In this document: piece after piece, positions 32,626 through 45,028 of the stretch
Layout: each line of letters opens with the position of its first letter
How positions within the stretch are numbered: position 1 is the stretch's first letter
Assembly: GCF_029873635.1 (NCBI RefSeq)
Contig: NC_080417.1
Span: forward strand, 27,681,682-27,745,681
Source: Malania oleifera
Lineage: Eukaryota > Streptophyta > Magnoliopsida > Santalales > Ximeniaceae
Length of the DNA stretch: 64,000 nt
Direction: 5' to 3'
Notes under the pieces: generated by a model
The model's database searches: none
What the model was told of the DNA's origin: nothing
Seen by the model: only the letters and a program-made list of their open reading frames with translations
Translations under genes and position numbers: made by a program

Positions 32626-34900
32626 TGTTGGAATTGGTGTGATCTCAAGAGGGGGGGGGGGGAATGAATTGGGTTTTAAAACTTTTTGGCTAATTTAAAT
32701 ATTTGTCGATTCATTACAGTTCATATCCCATTCAATATTAAAAGCGTATATGTAAAATGATTAGGAAATCAGTGCAGACATACACGTGTGCAGCATCTCT
32801 TTTTTAAATTTAATGTGTGCATGCGAATAATTATAACAGTAAATAAGAAAGCATACACATATGGAAACTAAAGCGCAGTAATTAAATGAGATAGAGAGAG
32901 AATGACACACGATATTTGTTATCGAAATTCGATCAAACTAGCCTACATCCCTTCCTTGGGCATACTCCCCAAGGATTATACTATCCCTGCTCACTTAAAC
33001 GAGTGGACCAAAAGCCGTTACAACCTCTCCTCATAGGGCGAGGTAAACCCCAGCTCAATTACAAGATTGAGTCCAACTTGTCTCCCTTATGGGACGGAGA
33101 CTCCCCAGTTTAATATACCAACCTGAACCCAACCGGTCTCACTTATGGGATTGAGACTCCCCAGTTCAATTAACGGGATTAACCCAACTAATAGAATAAA
33201 ATATTTTTATATATATAAAAATGCTTCTAAATACAAGTAAAGATGTACAACATTAAAAGCTCAAATATATACACTCTCTTATGATATGAGTTATGCTCAG
33301 TAGAGAAATGGTGTTTTCTCAAAACAATGTTTTCAATCTTTGAGAAATGATGTGTATGATAAAATACTCAAAGATATGACCCTAATAAAATTTTCTCCCA
33401 AAAATATATTTCAATATAGGAGAACCTATGATTTGCTTTTCAAATAGCTTTTGCACAAATAAAATATATGGATATATGTAAATAATAAATATGTTCACCA
33501 ACAAAGATTTTTGCAAATAAAAAATATTTGGAGAATCTAAGAATTAAGCTCAAATATTTGTGCAATGAATACTATTTGAGTATTTGAATCTTGCAATAGA
33601 GGTGCGAAGATTCAAAGGCTACGAAGAGTTTTTCCCACAAAATATTTATCAAAAAAAATAATATGGGAAGAACTCTAAACCTATTCTCAAAACTAATTTT
33701 CAAACTAAAAGTTCAAGAGAGTAAGTGATTTTGAAAAATGAAATGCCCAAACAAAATAAAATGCTCTCTTTCAAAAGATTTTTCAAAGAGTGATAAAGAG
33801 AGTTTAGGAGAGTATAAAATTTACCCCATAAATATTTTTGCAAAGAAAAACTAGTTGGGGGAACTTTGATTAACTAAAAACTTTGAGAGAAAAATTTGCT
33901 AATCAAAGTTTCTAATTAAGCAAATGAAAGGGGTATATATAGACTTTGAAAAATTTATGACCGTTGGGGATATGCTCTTCATTTTACAAAAGATTAAGTG
34001 AAAAATTAATGACGTTTAGCGGTTAAAAAATAAGTCAACCAGAGAGGTTTAGTCGACCAAGGTCATGGTTCAGTCGACCACTTTTATAAGTTTGGTTGAC
34101 CGTGACAATTTTAAACTATAGGTTTGGTCGACCATCTCAGGGCAATTTCAAACCCTTCGTAGGTATGGTCGACCATGGCTTAAGTTTGGTTGACCCCCAT
34201 TCATATGGTTCAGTCAATCAATGCTAATTTGAACTACATGGTTTGGTCGACCAAGTAGTTGGTGTGTCAGACACGTTATGGTTTGGTCGACCGAGCAAAG
34301 TCAACATGTTGACTTCTAACCTGTTCAGTTGACTAAGCCAATTTGTGCATGGTGGGTTCGGTCAACTGAGGCTTCACAACAAATGCCTCATGTGGCAGGT
34401 TCTGTCAACCGAGTCGTTTAGTACATAAGGGTTCAGTCAACTGAGGCTCTTTAACTAAGCCAAAAATCCAACGTCGGTTGATGAAGGCTTTGTTTTTTAC
34501 CCGATTTTGACTTGAAAGCTATTTCAAAAATCCTTGTCAAATTTTAACCTTTTAGAAAAAGATTTTTGGTACTATTGTTGGGTCCCCTATGGTCAACCTA
34601 AGGTCGTTCTGAGCTTTCAAACATATCATGCAGATGCATGCATTATTACATACCAGATAATAAAAATTTAAATGCAATTACAATAAAGAATAAACGTCTT
34701 CTTTTTCTTCTTCTTCTTTTTTCTCTTTTCTTTATGGAATACGCCAAGCTGTTATGTGGGCTTTAAGTTCTGTCTTAACTTCCATTTCTCCAGTATCTTA
34801 TGTCCGTGCGACATGTAAACCTGTTCACACACTAAATACACACATAAGATACATGTGCTTTGTCAGCATCGAAACATAGATTAGACTAAAAAAGTCAACA
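32626..34900 (-). repeat. Solo LTR, GGTCGACC family, with perfect target duplication
   Basis: TGTTGGAATTGG to AAGTCAACA, 2275 bp. CGTAG precedes (32621-32625) and follows (34901-34905). The orientation is minus relative to 15349-17523. A run of twelve G lies at about 32651-32662, beside the position of the conserved U5 motif. Confidence 0.92.
34037..34445 (-). promoter_or_regulatory. U3 array of GGTCGACC palindromes
   Basis: More than a dozen variants in about 410 bases, for example near 34050, 34070, 34090, 34125, 34168, 34240 and 34280, mostly GGTCGACCA or GTTGACC-type forms. This is the same motif as at 15766-16125, but more decayed at its CpG sites. Confidence 0.65.
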
Positions 34901-34905
34901 CGTAG

Positions 34906-35328
34906 TATAATTAGTAAGGCCTAAGAATTCTAAGGAACTAGCTAGTCTTTTATGTTCTGAGGATCTAATTGCATTATTGCTGTCAAAGATCAACAATTCC
35001 TAGTTCAAGAGCCCAAAATGGCAAAGAAAAGTGAGATTTTCCTAAATGGATCAAAACTTCTACAAGATCTGAGAGATGCAATCATTGACTCTAAGTGCTA
35101 TACATATCAAAAGTGTACTTTTGATTAGAAAAAAAAGCAAGAAAGGTCTTCTTATCCCAATAGAGAGGAAGAAGGAAAATTTATCCAATGGAATAACAAG
35201 AAGAGAGAACCCATTCTCTAAATCTAGCATCCTAAAAATTTTAGAGGATTTTCTCAAAGTTAAGCTTATTAAGCTGCAAGAGACCAAATGCTTTAAGGAA
35301 CCTAACCTAATGGATGTCCTAAACTATT
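34906..35328 (+). pseudogene. Possible LINE endonuclease fragment
   Basis: Near 35240-35290 the plus strand reads ILEDFLKVKLIKLQETK, which fits the first conserved part of a plant L1 endonuclease (the LQETK motif). It is cut at 35333 by element E and may continue in 50221-50268, the other side of the insertion. Upstream of it no further LINE motif is certain. Confidence 0.4.
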
Positions 35329-35333
35329 ACATG

Positions 35334-37393
35334 TGTTGGCATAAAATGGTTTTCCAATCTTGTTTTGATGATAACAAATAAATGATGATTTAATATGTGT
35401 TAGTTGAGTGATGATGTTTCAAGATTGCTTATAGACAAAGTTCAAAAGAAAAGGAATGAAAATCTCAAGGACTCAAAAGCCACATATATATGTAGAGTGA
35501 TCCAAAGGAAGCGTAAAGCAACACCAACATAAGTAAAGAGAATGTGGAAACTTAAAAGCTAACACAAAGCTCAAGTCAAAGAGGACGCAAAGCAAATATA
35601 TCATGGAAGACTTCAAAGCTTAGAGTTTTAGGCTTTAAGAAATATGATGTAAGTACTTCATGTTTAAATGTCTTATGGAAATATGTTGAAAGCTCTTTAG
35701 GGGTATTTATGGACTTAGAGACCTTACTTAAAACCCCAAAAAATGTTTTATAAGTAATGAAAGCAAAAAGAACTTTTGAAAACTAAAATGAAAAATCAGA
35801 AAAGGGTCTATCCAGACGACTGAGGTACTCTGCCTGAAGATTTAATAGTCACTTCAGAAGATTGAAGATTTCGTTCAGTCTACTGAAGAATTACTTCATA
35901 AGACTAAAGATTTAGTTTAGTCTGCTGAAGAATTTCCTGAAGGAACGCATAAGAGGCAATGTACCCTCAAAAGTCTGAACCCTCAGTTCAGTTGTCTGAC
36001 CCTATGTCTAGACTAAATTTTTCTAAGTTTTAAGGAACTTCAGAAGACTGAACCCGACACTTCAGTCTACTGAACACTATTAATGGTTAGAAATTTTAAA
36101 TGTTTTAAATTTCAAATAAAGGTTTCTTGTGTCCCAAAATTTATGGAAACTTGGGAGATACTCCAAGTAATCTTGGGCAAAATGAAATTACTTTTAGAAG
36201 CCTATAAATACATGGTTTTGCAAATCAAATTATACATTAAGAATTAAAAAATCTGTTTCAAAGCTGAAAGCACACTTACTCTTTCAAACCTCTCTCTTGC
36301 TCACTCATTGCGAAATCTGATTTGTTGAGAATACTGAAGTGCTGATCCATCCTACTCTGATTTCTACTATTGATCCTCATCTAGAGAAGGATATTGGTGA
36401 AATCTTACTTAAGCTTCAATTTTATTTCAATTTGATATTTAAATATTGAAGTATATTAGTTCTTTTGAATTGTACTAATTAGCTCTATGTGAGAGTGTCT
36501 TTGTACACCATCTTATTTCTTGTCTTTTGTAGTTCTTTAATGATTCCAGGTTGTTGGATCGTTGTACTAAGTGAGGGGTATTGCTCTAACCTATTGAAGG
36601 AGTGACCAAACGTGGGGTATCACTTGGAGAGGCGTTGCTCTAGCCTATTGAAAGAGTGTCTGAGCGTGGGGTATCGCTTGTAATGGTTAGTTCCACTTGG
36701 AAAGGAATGGTATCATGGAATCCTTAGGTAGTATTGGCCTAAGGCAAGGACGTAGGCTTTGGATAAGCCGAACCTCATAAAAAATGTGGTGTCACTCTCC
36801 TTCCTTACTCTCTTTAAATTCCAGCATATATTAACTGCGTGGTTGAATTTAATACACTACGTGGATTGGATATTAAATAAACTAAAGATTAATTTTATTT
36901 TGGGATTTGCGGAAACTAAAAGGAAGTATGTTGATTAATCAATGCAAATTGTGGAAACCCTAATGGAGTACGTTGATTGGTTAACACCCAAGACTCATTA
37001 ATTGAAAGTTTATTTAAAGTCCAAGTTCTTGGAAGGAATGTTGGATTTCATCTTGTGCATCATATTGAGAAATCAATTTCATTCAATATAGGGCTTGAAA
37101 CAAACTCATATATTCACAAGGGTATAAAAGTTGAAACTTGTCAAAAAGTTGCTTACCGTATCTTAATTTGGTATTATATGGTTGATTACTTTAATTGAAG
37201 ATTGGTTGGTTGAATGTTTAAGTGGTGTTCACTTATGGCGTGTTAAGTGTTGGTTTGTAAATTGATCAAGTGATTAAAAAGCTTTCCTGTGTGTTTGTTA
37301 AAGTAACAAGTGGTTAAGAATTCTTGAAAAGAATTAAAAGAAAACTTTGAATAACCCAGTTCACCCCCTTTTGGGACTACACCTTAACTTTCA
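35334..37393 (+). repeat. 5' LTR of element E
   Basis: TGTTGGCATAAAATGG to AACTTTCA, 2060 bp. The U5 end has the TTCACCCCCTTTTGGGACT form of the shared motif. It matches 41471-43246 plus 49949-50215 with scattered changes. Confidence 0.9.
35810..36080 (+). promoter_or_regulatory. U3 array of TTCAGTCTACTGAA near-palindromes
   Basis: About nine variants: CCAGACGACTGAGG near 35812, GTTCAGTCTACTGAAG near 35876, TTTAGTCTGCTGAAG near 35913, GTTCAGTTGTCTGAC near 35983, CTTCAGAAGACTGAAC near 36039 and CTTCAGTCTACTGAAC near 36060. The arms CTTCAGT and ACTGAAG are complementary. The array recurs in the 3' LTR (about 41950-42225). Confidence 0.6.
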
Positions 37394-37395
37394 AT

Positions 37396-37407
37396 TGGTA
37401 TCAGAGT
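37396..37407 (+). other. Primer binding site of element E
   Basis: TGGTATCAGAGT, two bases after the 5' LTR, one base from the initiator-Met site. Confidence 0.88.
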
Positions 37408-37450
37408 GGGGTTATAACAAATCTTAACAAGTAGTTATATAAAGATCTAT

Positions 37451-39298
37451 ATGGAACACCTAGGAGTAGGTCCCTTTGGAGAGGGTCAATTCTCAACTAG
37501 GCCTCCCATCTTTTGTGGTTTAAACTACACTTTTTGGAAAGAACCAATGGGGATATATATTCAAACCATGGATTGGAAAACATGGAAAGTTGTCACACAT
37601 GGTGACTACATTCCTACTAATACCATAGATGACAAAGAAGTTCCTAAAGAAGAAAAAGACTTGATTGACATTGATTACAAAATGATGCAAGTAAACTCTA
37701 GTGTCATGAATGCACTATATTGTGCTTTAGATGTTAATGAGTTTAATAGGGTCATGGCATGTAAGTCAACCAAAGAAATTTGGGACATGCTAGAAGTAAC
37801 CTATGAAGGAACTATAGACGTTAGAGATAGTAGAATCGACATGCTCACAAGCGAGTATGAGACTTTCAAGATGAACCCGGATGAAACCATAAAAAATATG
37901 TATACTAGGTTCACTCATATCATAAACTTACTCAATGCCTTAAGAAAAACATACTCAACTTATGAAATGATCCAAAAAATCCTTAGAGGACTTCCTTCAA
38001 TATGGGAACCAAAAGCCACAGCTATAATGGAAGGAAAAAATCTTAAAAACACCTCACTAGATGAACTCATAGGATCTCTTCTCATATATGAGATGGCTAT
38101 GAATGAAAGAAGTGGAAAAACTAAAGCTCAAGAATCCATTGCTTTTAAAACATCAAACGAAAACTCTAGTGATGAAGATGAAGAAGTGATGGATGAAAAT
38201 GAAATAGTCTTCATATCCAAGAAACTTGCAAAAATTCTTAAAAGAAAAAATAAATTTACAAGAAAAATCCGGAACTCAAAATCAAATGAAGAAGAAGAAA
38301 AGGAAATAAGTAAAAAAAAAACAAAAGCTGAAACTCCAACATGCTATAATTGTAAGAAAGTTAGACATATAAAATCATATTGTCCACAACTTAAGAAAGA
38401 TTCCAAAAGGAAAAGGAAAAAGGCAATGAAAACAACTATTTAGGATAATATGAGTACAAGTAGTTCAGATAACGAATCAAGTGACCAAAAAGTTGCTTGC
38501 TATATGGCATGGGATGATGATGAAGGACAAAGCTCTTTTTCTAAATCATTTAATGATTATCGTAGTGACTCAGCATAAGAATCCAATGATGAAAGTATGC
38601 CTTCTTATGAAAAACTTCAAAATGAACTATTCAAGGTGCATAAGATATTAGTTAATGTGACTACAAGATATACATCATTGAAAAATAAGAATGAAGGTGT
38701 AATGAAAGAGTTGGAATCTCTAAAACTTGTTGAAAGTGAAAAAGAGTTAAAAATCCATAGACTAGAAAGTAAGAATGAGAAGGTAATAAAAGAACTAGAA
38801 GATTTAAATTCCAAAACTTTTATGGATGATGAAAAAGACTTATATATTTATGAACTAGAAAATAGAATCAATAAAATGTCTCAAAATCAAGAAAAGGGTA
38901 AAAATATATAAAATTCAGAAATTTATGATCTTAAGAGAAAAATTGAGGATCAAAACAAAATCATCTACAATCTCACTAAAGGAAAGGAAAATTTTGATAG
39001 ATTGATTGGTGCACAAAGAATGTCTTTGAATGAAGAAGACATATGATTTAATAAAGTTGAAAATACAAGAAAAAAGAACCTCTATATGGGGTACTTCACG
39101 AAAGCCTCCAAAAACTATGCTAGCACCTCCTCTAATGCTTATACTCACACTACATGTTTTCTATGTAAGAAAAAGGGACATATAAAGTACAAATGTCCAT
39201 TAAAGAGGAAAGATGTGAAAATTAAACAAGTTTAGAAAGTAAAAGAAACATCTCTTATTAAACCATCTAGACCCAAGAAAGTATGGGTACCAAGATAA
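37451..39298 (+). pseudogene. gag: Gag of element E, ending at WVPR (lightly broken)
   Basis: The frame opens with a complete UBN2-type gag domain closely like that of A (PPIFCGLNYTFWK). It is unbroken for 330 codons and includes the knuckle CYNCKKVRHIKSYC (about 38342-38383; Arg replaces the usual Gly). Stops lie at 38441-38443, 38576-38578 and 38909-38911. Between and after them the same frame encodes a Lys/Glu-rich coiled coil (38597-38911) and a second knuckle CFLCKKKGHIKYKC near 39155-39196. It ends KKVWVPR at 39296-39298 in the original frame, just where A continues towards protease. The first 330 codons are the best-preserved gag here. Confidence 0.85.
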
Positions 39299-39646
39299 AA
39301 GCCTTGTTCAAAAACTAAGTAATCCAAAGATAGTAAGATTAGTCATTCCCTTTTTAGAAAATTAAGAAAGTCACTTAATCCAACTTTCAACAAGGATAAT
39401 GAAATAGTTGAAATAAAAACTTATGAGATAATTGACAAATCATAAAATGTTATTGGTAGCTTCAAATCAAGAGAACCTTAAATTGTACGTGGCTTATCTT
39501 CAAAGAACAAGGAAGCTATATGTCTCAAAAGGCAATGCTAAAAAAAAAAAAAAATGCTTGAAGCCTATTAACTTGATAAAACATAGTAGGGAAGTAATTT
39601 AGGGAGGTTTCAGGATAAAAATAGAAAGGCTGTTGAAAATTTACAA
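39299..39646 (+). other. Non-coding stretch after gag of element E
   Basis: No protease motif (D-S/T-G) or later pol motif appears. It ends in a run of A (39540-39554). Confidence 0.6.
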
Positions 39647-39840
39647 GCTTCAGATGACTGAGCTTGTAAGCTCAGGTGACTGAACACTATAGCATTGAAG
39701 GCGTAGACGACTGGGCCTGGACCTTAGACGACTGAGCTGCTACTGCCTATTCAATTTCCTGATTCTGAAAATCTTTAGAAAAGTGAACTAAAATTGCAGT
39801 CTTCTGAGGTTGCGAGAACTATTGACGACTATAACATTGA
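39647..39840 (+). promoter_or_regulatory. Internal copy of the LTR near-palindrome array in E
   Basis: CTTCAGATGACTGAGC (39649), CTCAGGTGACTGAAC (39671), GTAGACGACTGGG (39702), TTAGACGACTGAGC (39724), CAGTCTTCTGAGG (about 39798) and GACGACT (about 39824) are variants of the motif in the LTR of E. The position, after coding sequence and before the purine tracts, is the same as that of 8341-8530 in element A. Confidence 0.55.
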
Positions 39841-40620
39841 AACAAATAAAAACAAAAATGACATTGTTGGCCAAAATCATAGGATGATTCGTACAATACT
39901 TAACTTTGAAAGTATTAAGGTTTAGAAAGCAATATGAATTTTGGGAATTCATATGAAATCAAAAGAAATAAAATCTAAAGCAAATTAAGCTTATTGCATG
40001 AGTATTTTGATTAAAGAAAAGATATTCAAGCAAAATGAGAGATATTTGAGAAAGAGAGATACTTGAGCAACATGAGAACAATTTGAGAAAAATTGTAGCA
40101 CAGTGCACAAATGATAACAATATGTTCCATGCTTATATGATATGCTGATATGCTACATGCTTACATGCTAAATGCTGATATTCTGATATGCATATATAGT
40201 GAGATACTAATGGAATGGTGAACTAATTACTGAGCTATGACTATGCTAAAATGCTGACATGTATGATATCTTAATGACTTAACATATACATTGAAATTAT
40301 TGAGCATGATTATGAAGCATGAATCTTGGTATGATATGATATTAGTATTGGTATCTATGAAATATATTGGTATCCATGAGAATGTTAATTGATACTTGAG
40401 CATGACATCATATTTGTATTCATAAGCTTGTTATGATATTGATGATATTGATATGACATTGATACTATTCTTGATATTGGTATCCATGAATACTTACATG
40501 AAATAAATTAATATTTGAAGCATGACATGATAAAATTTAAAAGAATAATTGGTATCTTAATAATACATAGTTTTTGGTTCAAATGAAAGTATGAATTTAT
40601 TGAATATGAAATACATTTCA
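39841..40620 (+). other. AT-rich 3' region of element E with short degenerate repeats
   Basis: It contains repeated ATATGCTGATATGCTACATGC-like words at 40130-40200 and TTGGTATCCATGAA words at 40330-40500. No coding motif. Confidence 0.5.
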
Positions 40621-40623
40621 TTC

Positions 40624-41470
40624 AGGGGGAGTTAGACTAAATCAGTAATGATATCATGATTTATGTTCATTACTGAAAATCATTGAAAATTATGATAAAT
40701 CTTTTGTATTTTCTCGTGCTACTTTGGAAACTTATTGTCTAATCTTATTATGCATGATAAATACAAAGTTTCCATTTTGAGCCTTTACTAGATCTATACG
40801 TTTGCTTATGGTTGCTCATTGCCTTGGTATTTATACGTTTTTGTTGATATCTTACTCTTTTTTATTGATGTCAAAAGGGAGATAAATGTTAGGCAAAAAT
40901 TGAGCAAGATAGATGAACTTCAGATTTTTATGATGTATTAAGTACTCTTGATGAAAACACTTAGTTTGCTTATGTTGCCTTGAGTTGTTTCTATGTTTGT
41001 AATGACTCTTTGATGACTTTTTTCTTGCATTATGATTTTTTCTTTATCCCTTCGCTTCTTTTTGAATAATGACAAATAGGGAGAGAAATTGTTAGAAAAG
41101 TTGAATTGTAAGCAATGACAAAGATGAATTGTAAGCAACGAAAGAGATGGATTGTAAGCAAATATGAATGAATGACTGTCAAAGAAAAATATGAGCAAAC
41201 ATGATGAAACATATATGAATGATTAAAATGAATGTTAAAGTAATAAAAGCACACCATATATGCTATAATGAAATATACTGAGCTATGCGTGGTTCATATG
41301 CTTGAAATACTTGATTGGTGTTCATATGCTTTACTTGTGATTATTGTTTAAACTTTTAGATATCATAATTTTTCAAACTTATTAAACAGAATACTTATTG
41401 TAAGGGGGAGCCTTTTTTCTAAGGAACCCTCATCTTCGCTTCTTATTTGTTATCATCAAAAAGGGGGAGA
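40624..41470 (+). promoter_or_regulatory. Multiple polypurine tracts of element E
   Basis: Purine tracts at 40624-40631, 40873-40882, 41076-41086, 41402-41410 and 41458-41470. The last (AAAAAGGGGGAGA) touches the 3' LTR. The text TTTTTATTGATGTCAAAAGGG also appears upstream of the tracts in element A (about 10245-10268). Confidence 0.72.
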
Positions 41471-43246
41471 TGGCTAGCCTAAAATGGCTTTTCAAACTCG
41501 TTTTGATGATAACAACTAAAGGATGATTTAATATATGTTGGTTGAGTGATGATGTTTCAAGATTGCTTATAGACAAAGTTCAAAAGAAAAGGAATGGAAA
41601 TCTCAAGGACTCAAAAGCCACATTTCTATGTAGAGTGATCCAAAGGAAGCATAAAGCAAAACCAACATAAGTAAAGAGAATGTGGAAACTTAAAAGCTAA
41701 CTCAAAACTCAAGTCAAAGAGGATGCAAAGCAAATATATAATGGAAGAATTCAAAGCTTAGAGTTTTAGGCATTAAGAAATATGATGTAAGTACTTTATG
41801 TTTAAATGTCTTATGAAAATATGTTGAAAGCTCTTTAGGGGTATTTGTGGACTTAGACACCTTATTTAAAACCCCAAAAAATGTTTTATAAGTAATGAAA
41901 GCAAGAGAGCAAAAAGAACTTTTAAAAACTAAAATGAAAAACCAGAAAGGGTCTATCCAAACGATTGAGGTACTCTGCCAGAAGATTGAAGAGTCACTTC
42001 TAAAGACTGAAGATTTCATTCAGTTTACTGAAGAATTACTTTAGAAGACGGAAGATTTAATCTAATCTACTGAAGAATTTCTTGAAGGAATACAGAAGAG
42101 GCAGTATACCCTCAGAAGACTGAACCTTCAATTCAATCGTCTAACCTTGTGTCCAGACTAAATTTTTCTGCATTTTAAGGAACTTTAGAAGACTAAACCC
42201 GACATTTCAGTTTAATGAACACTATTAACGACTAGAAATTTTAAATATTTTAAATTTCAAATAAAGGTTTCTTGTACCACAAAATTTATGAAAACTTGGG
42301 AGATACTCCAAGTAATCTTGGGCAAAATGAAATTACTTTTAGAAGTATATAAATACATGATTTTGCAAATCAAATTATACACCACGAATTGAAAAATCTA
42401 TTTCAAAGCTGAAAGCACACTTGCCCTTTCAAAATTCTCTCTTGCTCACTCATTGCAAAATCTGATTTGCTGAGAATACTGAAGTGCTGATCCATCCTAC
42501 TCTGATTTCTACTGCTGATCCTTATCTAGAGAAGGATATTGGTGAAATCTTACTTGAGTTTCAATCTTATTTCAATTTGATATTTAAATATTGAAGTATA
42601 TTAGTGCTTTTGAATTGTACTAATTAGCTCTGTGTGAGAGTGTCTTTGTATACCATCTTGTTTCTTGTCTCTTGTAGTTCTTTGACAATTCTAGGTTGTT
42701 GGATCGTTGTACCAAGTGAGGGGTATCACTTGGAGAGGTATTACTCTAACCTATTGAAGGAGTGATCGAGCGTGGGTATTGCTTGGAGAGACATTGCTTG
42801 TAACGATTAGTTCCGCCCAAAAAGGAACGGTATGGTGGAATCCTTAGGTGGCATTGGCCTAAGGTGATGACATAGGCTGGCGATAAGCCGAACTTCGTAA
42901 AAAAAGTGGTGTCACTCTCCTTTCTTTATCTTTTTAAATTCCAACATATATTAATTGCGCGGTTAAATTTAATATATTGTGTGGATTGGATATTAAATAA
43001 ACAAAAGTTTAATTTAATTTTGGGATTTGTACAAATCGAAAGGAAGTACGTTGGTTAATCAATACAAATTTCCGAAACCGTAAGGGAGTACGTTGATTGG
43101 TTAACATCCAAGACTCATTAATTGAAAGTTTATTTAAAGTCCAAGTTCTTGGAAGGAGTGTTGGATTTTATCTTGTGCATCATATTAAGAAATCAATTTT
43201 ATTCAATACAGGACTTGAAATAAACTCATATATTCACGGGGCTATA
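41471..43246 (+). repeat. 3' LTR of element E, left part
   Basis: It starts TGGCTAGCCTAAAATGG (slightly altered from TGTTGGC) and runs to GGGGCTATA, where a solo LTR is inserted. Resumes at 49949 and ends at 50215. Confidence 0.88.
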
Positions 43247-43280
43247 TGTGATGACCCAAAAATATATATACGATTAAAGC

Positions 43281-43332
<52 letters not shown>
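43281..43332. repeat. (AAT)n microsatellite
   Basis: About 17 uninterrupted TAA units. Long runs of Asn in a nearby frame come from this and are not coding. Confidence 0.92.
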
Positions 43333-43336
<4 letters not shown>

Positions 43337-43512
43337 AATGCTCATTAAGTTAATATCAAAACAGAAGTGCTCTTCTATAGGATCTTGGAGGTTGACCTGA
43401 TCAAAATGGAATTTCATAGGATAAACAGCATAGATACTGTTTGTATACGTAAATAAGTACACATACATAAAATAGTGTTTTGGCAGACATAATTTGTAAA
43501 AATACATGGTAA

Positions 43513-43561
<49 letters not shown>

Positions 43562-43562
43562 T
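43513..43562. repeat. (AAT)n microsatellite
   Basis: About 16 uninterrupted units, 180 bases after the first array. Confidence 0.92.
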
Positions 43563-43568
43563 AGGTAT

Positions 43569-43665
43569 CCTATGTGGGGTCCACAAGACTGTGTGAGGCC
43601 CACATAAGTCCCGAAGTCATGTGGGTCCCCATGAGTCTCGAAGTTGTGTGGGGCCCACATGAGTT
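43569..43665. repeat. Tandem ~30-bp repeat, about three units
   Basis: Units share TGTGGGGCCCACATGAGT and TCTCGAAGTTGTG, with variants (CCCGAAGTCATG). The inner GGGCCC parts are palindromic. Confidence 0.65.
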
Positions 43666-45028
43666 TATGAAATTCTAACTTAATTCTTTTTAAAAAAAAA
43701 AAATACTAAAACATAGTTTAAAAATAATAACAATGATAATAATAATAATGATTTTAAAAAAAAAATAAAAAATTTAATTAATTAAATGGGAATGGTGGTA
43801 AGCACTCCCACATGATCTTCATCCATATCTCATACCTAACCCATGCCTAACACATTTCATGCTCATTCTTTAATTTTAAAAAAATTATAATTTCACCATT
43901 CTCCTCACACTTTTATAAATTCAATTTTCTTTCCCAAAATTTTCTTATAAATAGGAAGTTCTCAACATTCATTTTTCACAAAAAAATTCCAAAGGAAGAG
44001 AAGGATTAGTGAGTGAAAGAATTAGTGGTGGAAGGAGAATTTTTTCTAAAATTAAAATTCTCACTCGCCCACTCTTTTCGATCTCATTTTTTTTAAAAGA
44101 TATTCATTGTGATCGTAGCACAAGGTTCAGTAAGAGGTAAGTAAATTTGATTATGTTAGATTTTTTTTTAAAATTCATACCCGAGTTTATTTGTAAGTAA
44201 ATTTTGATTATGTTAGTTACTTTTATAAAATTTTATTGAGTTTATTTTTACGCATATTCAATTATACTAGTTTTATCTTTAATATACTTGCATTTATTTT
44301 TGAGTTAAGAAATATTCTAAATCCATTAGGTATTTTACATCATTAATTTCTATTTAAGAAAATATTTTTAACACAAAAATTGTGTGGCATGAGTTTATTT
44401 ATACGTTGCATATTTCACGAAAATATGAGTAATGATTACATGAATTGAATTTTTTTATGTTACGTATTTCACGAAAATATGAGTAAAAATGAGATTTTTA
44501 TGATATTATTATAATTGTACAAATTATATAATAAAAGTGTTTTTAAAACCCCTTATGGCTCAGACGATACAGAAAATTACGAATGCTCGATACCGCAACT
44601 TAAAGTTTAAATGGATTAGAGTGCACCTACACTGTTTGCAGAGTGGTTTTATATGGTATTGGATTTCTCCTGAGTGCACCTGGGTCGGACTAGGGTTTAA
44701 TAGGGAAAATTTCACTTAATGATGATACACGTTGATTTAGTTTGGTCGGCCAGTTAGTTAAGTCTAGTCTTCGGACCGCACAACCCAGTCATGGGGGTCA
44801 ACATAACTTACGATTAACAGACTTAAGGGTGGTTTTTATAGTACGTGTATATACATATTTAATTACGTATACAAAACTATTGATGAATTGAAGGAAAAGT
44901 ATATGTTTATGTGAATAGGGGCATTTTTGTGCCTAATTAATGATTTAATATGGAATAGTATATCTATATATAATATATATATACATGATTGAATATTATA
45001 ATTATAGTTTTAAAAGTTAAAAAGTTCA

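Noticed and set aside
35060..35287. Minus-strand hydrophobic frame before element E.
   Set aside because: It overlaps a plus-strand segment with LINE-like LQETK and has no support of its own.
37451..38443. Treating the long clean gag part of E as a functional host gene.
   Set aside because: It sits between the primer site and the purine tracts of an element with exact target duplication, and its downstream half carries stops in the same frame.
43097..43348. Frame with a run of Asn, and minus-strand frames with runs of Tyr or Leu (43274-43660).
   Set aside because: They are translations of the AAT microsatellites inside a solo LTR.
43281..43562. Two similar arrays separated by unique sequence, resembling a CRISPR layout.
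   Set aside because: They are trinucleotide microsatellites. The window is plant nuclear DNA, and the LTR palindrome arrays also lack fixed spacers.
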